A DNA stretch of 6,505 bases, taken from assembly GCA_026985755.1 (NCBI GenBank), contig JALSPX010000277.1:1-6505 (forward strand), in the 5' to 3' direction. The notes below the pieces were generated by a model. It was not told the DNA's origin. It did no database searches and saw only the letters and a list, made by a program, of their open reading frames with translations. The translations under genes were made by a program, and so were the position numbers. Positions 1 through 5,339 of this stretch are shown one piece after another (position 1 is the stretch's first letter; each line of letters starts with the position of its first letter). This DNA is from Sulfurovum sp. (lineage in GTDB: Bacteria > Campylobacterota > Campylobacteria > Campylobacterales > Sulfurovaceae).

Positions 1-20
1 TATATTTAAATCATACTAGT

Positions 21-2591
21 TTACTCAACCATCGCTTCAAGTTCGTCTTTAGAGACTTTGTTGAAGTTTAGGTATCTGTAGACATCGTCTGTCATCTCTG
101 GTTTGATTTTATTCGGTACTATTTCCATATACTCTGCAGCAGTTGGAAGTCTTCCTTTAAGTGCAACCACACCTGCAAGCTCTGAAGAACCGAGGTATAC
201 TTGAGAATCCTTACCAAGTCTGTTGTCGAAGTTACGTGTACTTGTACTAAATACCCATGCGCCTTGCCCTACTGATGCTTGGTTACCCATACAGAGTGAA
301 CATCCTGGTATCTCTGTTCTCGCACCTGCCATACCAAATACTGAGTAGTACCCTTCTTCTTGAAGTGTTTTCTCATCCATTTTTGTTGGAGGACATACCC
401 ATAATTTAGCAGGTACTGCACCTTCACCACGGAGTACTTCACCCAATGCACGGAAAAGACCAATGTTTGTCATACAAGACCCAACAAATACTTCGTCAAT
501 CTCTGTTCTCATACCAGACTCATGAATTTCAGTCAATGTTTTCACATCATCTGGATCGTTAGGACAAGCCAAGATAGGTTCTTTTATCTCATTCATATCG
601 ATTTCAATAATCGCAGCATACTCTGCATCTGCATCTGCTTCAAGAAGCTCTGGGTTTGCAATCCATGCTTTCATCTTGTCAGCACGTCTTTGTAGTGTAG
701 CTTTGTCTTCGTACCCTTGAGCGATAAGCTCTTCGATAAGTACAATATTAGACTCTAGGTACTCAATGATAGGCTCTTTGTTAAGTTTCACTGTACATGC
801 TGCAGCTGAACGCTCAGCAGATGCATCAGAAAGCTCAAACGCTTGCTCACACTTAAGGTCTTCAAGTCCTTCAATCTCAAGCACACGTCCTGCAAAGATG
901 TTTTTCTTACCTGCTTTTTCAACCGTAAGAAGACCATCTTTAATCGCTTGGTGAGGGATAGCATTTACCATATCACGTAGTGTGATACCTGGTTGCATTT
1001 CACCTTTAAATCTTACAAGTACAGATTCAGGCATCGTAAGAGGCATCATACCTGTTACACCTGCAAAAGCAACAAGACCAGAACCCGCTGGGAATGAGAT
1101 ACCAATAGGGAATCTCGTATGGCTATCTCCACCTGTACCTACTGTATCTGGAAGACACATACGATTAAGCCATGAGTGGATAACACCATCACCTGGTCTA
1201 AGGATAAACCCTTTTCTCTCTGTCCAGAATTTAGGAAGTGTGTGTTGTAAGTCAATATCTGCTGGTTTAGGGTACGCCGCTGTGTGACAGAATGACTGAA
1301 GTACAAAGTCTGCACCAAAGTTCAGTGCCGCAAGCTCTTTAATCTCATCTCTCGTCATAGGACCTGTTGTATCTTGAGAACCTACTGTCGTACATACTGG
1401 CTCACAGTACACACCTGGTTTAACCCCTTCGATACCACATGCTTTACCTACCATTTTTTGTGCAAGTGTAAAGCCTTTACCATTGTCTGCTGGTTGTGAA
1501 GGAGCCATGAATGCATCAGATGCTCCCAAACCAAGTGCTTCTCTTGCTTTGGCAGTAAGCCCCTTACCAATAATAAGTGGGATACGTCCCCCTGCTCTCA
1601 TTTCATCAGTAAGTGTATTTGGTTCTAAAGTAAATTCAGATACCACTTCACCCTCTTTTTCAATCACACCATCATAAGGTTTCACAGTAATAACATCACC
1701 TGTTTCAAGTTTTGCTACCGGTGCTTGAATAGGAAGACATCCAGAATCTTCTGCTGTATTAAAGAAAATTGGTGCGATAATATCACCAATGACCACACCA
1801 CCTGTTCTCTTACCAGGAATAAATGGAATATCTCTACCCATATGCCACTGTACAGAGTTGATACCAGATTTTCTAGAACTTCCTGTACCCACGACATCAC
1901 CAACGTATGCTAAAGGATGCCCTTTTTTCTTAAGTTCTGCCATAGTTTCAAGAGGTTTTTCCATTCTATTTACAAGAAACGAATTGGCATGCAAAGGGAT
2001 ATCCGCTCTAGTAAATGCTTCTGAAGCTGGAGAGAGGTCATCAGTATTGGTCTCACCTGGCACTTTATATACCGTGAGTGTAATCTCTTTTTCAAGCTCT
2101 GGTTTGTTATAGAACCATTCAGCATTTGCCCAAGACTCTACCACTTCTTTTGCCAAGGCATTACCTTCGTCCATGAGTGCTTTTACATCATTAAATGAAT
2201 CATACACAAGAAGCGTATTTTTAAGTTGGTTTGCTGCTGACTGTGCTACTGCTTTATCATCTGACTTTAACGCCTGAACCAATGGTTGTACGTTAAACCC
2301 GCCAAGCATTGTTCCTAAAATTTCTGTGGCTTTGACTGCATCTATCGCTTCACAAGATGCTTTGCCTTGTACGATATCATTTAAAAATGCTGCTTTGACA
2401 TACGCTGCATCATCCACACCTGCTGGAACATTTTCTGTAAAAAGTTCCATTGCATAGTCTACATCTGCTATAGGATTTGCTTTCAATAATTCTACTAATT
2501 GGGCTACTTGATCCGCTGTAAGCGCAAGTGGTGGTACACCTAACTCTGCACGCTCAGCTGTGTGCGCTTTATATTCTTCTAATAAGGCCAT
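21..2591 (-). CDS. acnB: Aconitate hydratase B (bifunctional aconitase / 2-methylisocitrate dehydratase)
   Basis: A cytoplasmic [4Fe-4S] enzyme that interconverts citrate and isocitrate via cis-aconitate; family members also hydrate 2-methyl-cis-aconitate. The 856 residues align by eye along nearly the whole of E. coli AcnB (865 aa), so the gene is complete. Order of parts: N-terminal HEAT-like helical domain (about 1-160); swivel domain (about 165-370) with TNTDDLSPA and the substrate-binding loop GSSRKS at 237-242 (Arg240); then the three catalytic domains with SQDTTGPMTRDE, GGDSHTR at 487-493 and MPESVLVRF. The cluster ligands are Cys706 (GSCMTN), Cys764 and Cys767 (GCSLCMGN), so the enzyme should be active. 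The ATG is supported by AGGAG six bases upstream. It follows ftsK on the same strand after 129 bp and appears to have its own promoter. In an autotrophic campylobacterote it would probably serve the reductive TCA cycle; that role is inferred. No terminator is visible in the 20 bp after the stop. Confidence 0.98.
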   Translation of the reverse strand: MALLEEYKAHTAERAELGVPPLALTADQVAQLVELLKANPIADVDYAMELFTENVPAGVDDAAYVKAAFLNDIVQGKASCEAIDAVKATEILGTMLGGFNVQPLVQALKSDDKAVAQSAANQLKNTLLVYDSFNDVKALMDEGNALAKEVVESWANAEWFYNKPELEKEITLTVYKVPGETNTDDLSPASEAFTRADIPLHANSFLVNRMEKPLETMAELKKKGHPLAYVGDVVGTGSSRKSGINSVQWHMGRDIPFIPGKRTGGVVIGDIIAPIFFNTAEDSGCLPIQAPVAKLETGDVITVKPYDGVIEKEGEVVSEFTLEPNTLTDEMRAGGRIPLIIGKGLTAKAREALGLGASDAFMAPSQPADNGKGFTLAQKMVGKACGIEGVKPGVYCEPVCTTVGSQDTTGPMTRDEIKELAALNFGADFVLQSFCHTAAYPKPADIDLQHTLPKFWTERKGFILRPGDGVIHSWLNRMCLPDTVGTGGDSHTRFPIGISFPAGSGLVAFAGVTGMMPLTMPESVLVRFKGEMQPGITLRDMVNAIPHQAIKDGLLTVEKAGKKNIFAGRVLEIEGLEDLKCEQAFELSDASAERSAAACTVKLNKEPIIEYLESNIVLIEELIAQGYEDKATLQRRADKMKAWIANPELLEADADAEYAAIIEIDMNEIKEPILACPNDPDDVKTLTEIHESGMRTEIDEVFVGSCMTNIGLFRALGEVLRGEGAVPAKLWVCPPTKMDEKTLQEEGYYSVFGMAGARTEIPGCSLCMGNQASVGQGAWVFSTSTRNFDNRLGKDSQVYLGSSELAGVVALKGRLPTAAEYMEIVPNKIKPEMTDDVYRYLNFNKVSKDELEAMVE

Positions 2592-2597
2592 AGTGGT

Positions 2598-2602
2598 CTC
2601 CT
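2598..2602 (-). promoter_or_regulatory. acnB ribosome-binding site
   Basis: On the minus strand AGGAG lies six bases before the ATG at 2591, a near-ideal Shine-Dalgarno placement that fixes the start. Its first two bases are also the last two of the downstream arm of a 7-bp inverted repeat, so a leader hairpin would sit against or partly cover the site. Confidence 0.85.
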
Positions 2603-2621
2603 GTGTAATATTTGTACACAG
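2601..2621. repeat. 7-bp perfect inverted repeat in the acnB leader
   Basis: CTGTGTA (2601-2607) and TACACAG (2615-2621) are exact reverse complements separated by seven bases. In the acnB transcript this could form a 7-bp stem with a 7-nt AU-rich loop ending on the Shine-Dalgarno sequence. As DNA it could instead be an operator for a dimeric regulator, placed downstream of the candidate promoter. The symmetry is seen directly; the function is inferred. Confidence 0.55.
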
Positions 2622-2651
2622 ATAGTAACAAAAGTGTGGTTTGATTTAGAT

Positions 2652-2680
2652 ATTATAAGTCTAAGGTATAAAAGAGATAA
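2652..2680 (-). promoter_or_regulatory. Candidate sigma-70 promoter of acnB
   Basis: The minus strand has a perfect TATAAT at 2652-2657 and a weak -35 (TTATCT, 2675-2680; 3 of 6 matches) 17 bp upstream. A strong -10 with a poor -35 is typical of campylobacterotal promoters. Transcription would begin near 2645, giving a leader of about 54 nt that includes the inverted repeat at 2601-2621. A 5-bp inverted repeat (TTAGA at 2646-2650, TCTAA at 2660-2664) brackets the -10 box. Confidence 0.5.
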
Positions 2681-2702
2681 ATTGTATGTATCGGATGGTT
2701 AC

Positions 2703-2722
2703 AGGAAAATCAAAATTTTCCT
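2703..2722. repeat. 8-bp inverted repeat at the 3' end of ftsK (weak terminator candidate)
   Basis: AGGAAAAT (2703-2710) and ATTTTCCT (2715-2722) pair perfectly around a 4-base loop and overlap the ftsK stop codon at 2721-2723. The ftsK transcript would form an AU-rich 8-bp hairpin, but no U-run follows (the next bases are GTAACC), so it is not a standard intrinsic terminator. It might attenuate readthrough or protect the 3' end; this is inference. Confidence 0.35.
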
Positions 2723-5018
2723 ATAAAATTTCTCTGTTTCCTTTGGCATTTGGAGCAGAAAGCACCCCTTTTGCTTCAAGTTGTTCTATAATATTCGCGG
2801 AGCGATTATACCCTATCTGTAATTTACGTTGCAGATAAGAGATAGACGTTTTATTATCTGTGAGTACAATATTTTTTGCCTCTTCATAGAGACTATCTAA
2901 CTCTATCTCACCACTATCTTCACCACCACTGGTACTAGCACCACCTGCAACTAAATAGCTCTCATCATACTCTGGTACACGCTGTGCTTTGATATAGTCT
3001 ACTATCTTTTCTATCTCCTCTTCTGTATTCCATGGTGCATGTATACGCACAAGACCTGTCGCACCTGGAGGCGTAAACAGACCATCCCCTCGTCCCAATA
3101 AGCTATCTGCACCGAGTGCATCTAAAATGACTTTAGAGTCTATACGAGACCCTACCCTATAACTGAGGCGTGATGGTAAGTTCGCTTTAATAAGTCCAGT
3201 GACAACATCTACAGATGGACGCTGTGTCGCTACGACGAGGTGTATACCACAAGCACGTGATTTTTGTGCCAATCTTGCGATGCTAAGCTCTACCTCTTTC
3301 CCCCCATTCATCATAAGGTCTGCAAGCTCATCGATAATCACAACGATATATGGAAATGGTTCAGCCCCCGTTTTTTTCATTTTTTCATTATAGTTTTCTA
3401 TATTTTTTGTACGCGCTTCAGCCATCAGTTTATAGCGTCTCTCCATCTCTCCTACCATATTGGCAAGTGCTGCTATGGCTTTGACAGGTTCGGTAATGAC
3501 AGGGGTTATCAAGTGTGGTACATCTTCATAGGCTGCAAACTCGAGCATCTTAGGATCTATCAGCATCAACTTTAACTGGTCAGGGTCATTACGATATAGC
3601 AATGAAAGAATCATTGCATTGATACCTACAGATTTACCAGAACCAGTTGTGCCTGCAATGAGGAGATGCGGGAGCTTTTTAATATCTGTAATAAACGGAT
3701 TACCCACAATATCTTTACCTAACGCCACAGTCAAAGGAGATGAGGATTCTTTAAAAATATCACTCTCAAGTATCTCACGTAAATAAATAGTATCTATACT
3801 CTCGTTGGGTATCTCTATACCTACCACATCACGTCCTGGAATTGGAGCTTGTATACGTATCGTCTCAGCACTGAGTGCCATGGCTAAATCATCTTGTAAT
3901 CCAAGAATTTTAGAGACTTTCACGTTAGGTGCTGGTTTAAATTCAAATGTCGTTACCAGTGGTCCAGAGTAAGTACGTACCACATCTCCTTCCACCTTAA
4001 ACTGAGAGAGTTTTGCCAAAAGTTCTTCTATCTTTCTATCTATTTCTGCTTCATTTACCTTTTTTGTCGTTTTAGGTGCTTTTTGTAAAAAATCAAGTTT
4101 AGGCAGTTTAAAGTTTTTTGGTTTAGCAACTTTACCTTTTTCTATCTCATTCATTAATTTAGAATTTTCTTCTAATTCTGAGACTATTTTTACGTTTGAA
4201 TTTGGAGTTGTAGAGCTTTGTGTCTGCTCTTTAGGCATGATGCTTTGGGTACGAGTGCTACGCTCTACATCTTCATCTAACACAAGGTCTTCTACTCTAC
4301 TGCGTGCATTGAGTTCTTCTGCCAGTGCTTTTTCTGAAGCAGTCAACGTTCTAGTTTCTCTTTTTTTAGGTGCTGTCTTAGGAGATACTGTTTTGGGTGC
4401 AGGTACTACTTTTTTTGGTTTTGGTTTTGCAGGTTCAAAGGCAGGCATCATCTCGTCTTCCAAAACGGGGGACGCAAAGGGGTTTGTAAATATCTTTTTT
4501 GTAAGCGATTTCAAAAATAACCAAGTTGCTCCTACCCATGCAAACGATGGCATAGAAAAAGAAGGTAGTTTCTCTTCCAATACAGAAACATCAAAATCAT
4601 CATCAATAATAAATACCAATGCCAAAGATGTCACCATAAGCCAAAAAAGCCATAACCCTGCTTTACCGATAAAGGGCTCTAAAAATGTCACTATTTGTGT
4701 ACCAATAGATCCTACCTTGTCTACATCAAGTAACAAGGTAGACAGAAGTATAAGAGAGATAAACAGAAGTATCCAACCTAAATAAAAATCTAAATCATTT
4801 CTGGCTCTTGCATCTGTGTAGAGTTTATATAAAGGATAAAAAAGCAATATAAGATTGACATAAGCAAAATATCCAAAAAGTGAAAGATTAGTGCTTCCAA
4901 TAATCTTGCCAAAATTACCTATGAGTTCAGTATCATGATAAAAGGTGGAAAATATAGCATATATAAAAAGTATAGCCGTAATTATAATCGTTATTTTCAA
5001 GATATCTCCAAGTCTCAT
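2721..5018 (-). CDS. ftsK: DNA translocase FtsK (cell division / chromosome segregation)
   Basis: A septum-anchored, ATP-driven double-stranded DNA pump that clears the chromosome terminus at division and activates Xer recombination at dif. Four membrane helices are visible at about 8-26, 46-64, 78-97 and 120-138. A charged, Lys/Pro/Thr-rich linker follows (about 190-325). The motor then shows Walker A GTTGSGKS at 456-463 (Lys462), Walker B ending in Asp563-Glu564 (IIDELADLM), ATQRPS at 597-602 and LGRGDG at 641-646. The C-terminal winged-helix gamma domain (about 705-765) carries the typical ISYLQRKLQIGYNR signature; in the family this domain reads the polar guide sequences and contacts Xer recombinases. 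At 765 aa the protein is much shorter than E. coli FtsK (1329 aa), mainly because the linker is short. The ATG at 5018 has no Shine-Dalgarno; a TTG at 5000 (codon 7) has GGAG five bases before it and would remove six residues. The gene is transcribed divergently from the tRNAs. Confidence 0.97.
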   Translation of the reverse strand: MRLGDILKITIIITAILFIYAIFSTFYHDTELIGNFGKIIGSTNLSLFGYFAYVNLILLFYPLYKLYTDARARNDLDFYLGWILLFISLILLSTLLLDVDKVGSIGTQIVTFLEPFIGKAGLWLFWLMVTSLALVFIIDDDFDVSVLEEKLPSFSMPSFAWVGATWLFLKSLTKKIFTNPFASPVLEDEMMPAFEPAKPKPKKVVPAPKTVSPKTAPKKRETRTLTASEKALAEELNARSRVEDLVLDEDVERSTRTQSIMPKEQTQSSTTPNSNVKIVSELEENSKLMNEIEKGKVAKPKNFKLPKLDFLQKAPKTTKKVNEAEIDRKIEELLAKLSQFKVEGDVVRTYSGPLVTTFEFKPAPNVKVSKILGLQDDLAMALSAETIRIQAPIPGRDVVGIEIPNESIDTIYLREILESDIFKESSSPLTVALGKDIVGNPFITDIKKLPHLLIAGTTGSGKSVGINAMILSLLYRNDPDQLKLMLIDPKMLEFAAYEDVPHLITPVITEPVKAIAALANMVGEMERRYKLMAEARTKNIENYNEKMKKTGAEPFPYIVVIIDELADLMMNGGKEVELSIARLAQKSRACGIHLVVATQRPSVDVVTGLIKANLPSRLSYRVGSRIDSKVILDALGADSLLGRGDGLFTPPGATGLVRIHAPWNTEEEIEKIVDYIKAQRVPEYDESYLVAGGASTSGGEDSGEIELDSLYEEAKNIVLTDNKTSISYLQRKLQIGYNRSANIIEQLEAKGVLSAPNAKGNREIL

Positions 5019-5034
5019 ATTAAATAATAGAGTA

Positions 5035-5066
5035 ATTATATCAAATTATTATGAAAATCTTGTCAA
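5035..5066 (-). promoter_or_regulatory. Candidate ftsK promoter (extended -10)
   Basis: The minus strand has a perfect TATAAT at 5035-5040, immediately preceded by TGA (5041-5043), which makes an extended -10 of the TGnTATAAT type. A perfect TTGACA lies at 5061-5066, but the spacer is 20 bp, longer than the usual 16-18, so the extended -10 probably does most of the work. Transcription would start near 5028, only about ten bases before the ATG at 5018. Confidence 0.55.
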
Positions 5067-5100
5067 ATCTTAAAAAAATAAGCTCTCACCTCTATTATCA

Positions 5101-5129
5101 ACGACATTTAAGCTCTCTAGGAGTAAAAT
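5101..5129 (+). promoter_or_regulatory. Candidate promoter of the tRNA-Leu/tRNA-Gly pair
   Basis: ACGACA at 5101-5106 matches the -35 consensus at 4 of 6 positions, and TAAAAT at 5124-5129 matches the -10 at 5 of 6, with an ideal 17-bp spacer. The predicted start near 5136 leaves a leader of about 17 nt for RNase P to remove before the tRNA-Leu 5' end at 5153. It is back-to-back with the ftsK promoter in the same gap. Confidence 0.45.
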
Positions 5130-5152
5130 TCTTTTCACGTTTTAGGACGTAT

Positions 5153-5237
5153 GCCGCAGTGATGGAACTGGTAGACTTGGTAGACTCAAAATCTTCTGCC
5201 TTCGGGCGTGTCGGTTCGAATCCGACCTGCGGTACCA
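5153..5237 (+). tRNA. tRNA-Leu (anticodon CAA)
   Basis: A class II tRNA of 85 nt with an encoded CCA end. The acceptor stem 5153-5159 pairs with 5227-5233 (first pair G-U), the discriminator is A5234 and CCA is 5235-5237. The T arm is a perfect 5-bp stem (5210-5214 with 5222-5226) around TTCGAAT. The anticodon loop 5185-5191 contains CAA at 5187-5189, reading UUG codons. The long variable arm typical of Leu is GCC/GGC closed on a UUCG tetraloop (5198-5207). Two oddities: the D stem has a T-T mismatch (5163 with 5177) and the anticodon stem has another (5181 with 5195). Both fall where a perfect 9-bp tandem repeat occurs. It probably shares a transcript with tRNA-Gly, nine bases downstream. 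Confidence 0.93.
5169..5186 (+). repeat. Perfect 9-bp tandem direct repeat within tRNA-Leu
   Basis: TGGTAGACT occurs twice with no gap, at 5169-5177 and 5178-5186. The first copy covers the conserved D-loop GG-TAGA region and the 3' D stem; the second covers the end of the D stem and the 5' anticodon stem and runs into the loop. One base of each copy (T5177, T5181) is in a T-T mismatch. Confidence 0.9.
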
Positions 5238-5246
5238 CACCTTAAT

Positions 5247-5322
5247 GCGGGCGTAGCTCAGTGGCTAGAGTTCCTGCCTTCCAAGCAGGCTGTCGAGGGT
5301 TCGAATCCCTTCGCCCGCTCCA
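5247..5322 (+). tRNA. tRNA-Gly (anticodon UCC)
   Basis: A 76-nt cloverleaf with an encoded CCA. The acceptor stem GCGGGCG (5247-5253) pairs perfectly with CGCCCGC (5312-5318), the discriminator is T5319 and CCA is 5320-5322. The D stem is GCTC/GAGT (5256-5259 with 5268-5271). The anticodon stem CCTGC/GCAGG (5273-5277 with 5285-5289) is perfect, and the loop holds TCC at 5280-5282, reading GGA and GGG. The T stem is GAGGG/CCCTT with loop TTCGAAT. It starts nine bases after tRNA-Leu, so the two are almost certainly co-transcribed. No U-tract terminator is visible before the convergent gene, 17 bp away. Confidence 0.97.
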
Positions 5323-5339
5323 CCTTACATTAAAGTATT

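Noticed and set aside
269..2112. Several 60-107-codon open frames overlapping acnB in other frames
   Set aside because: They lie in other frames of a highly conserved gene, lack recognisable domains, and are explained as shadows of its codon pattern.
2602..2620. CRP/FNR-type operator upstream of acnB
   Set aside because: The outer TGTG and CACA look similar, but the site is 19 bp with 11 bases between these half-motifs, not the 16-bp TGTGA-N6-TCACA spacing.
2703..2722. Intrinsic terminator after ftsK
   Set aside because: The hairpin is AU-rich and no run of U follows on the minus strand, so it is recorded only as an inverted repeat.
3199..4785. Plus-strand open frames opposite ftsK, the longest 182 codons at 4237-4785
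   Set aside because: The longest sits opposite the low-complexity Lys/Pro/Ser/Thr-rich linker and membrane region, which yields Ser-rich antisense frames. No homology, domain or promoter is apparent.
5051..5245. A 64-codon plus-strand open frame
   Set aside because: It runs through the whole tRNA-Leu gene and the promoter region, so it is not a protein gene.
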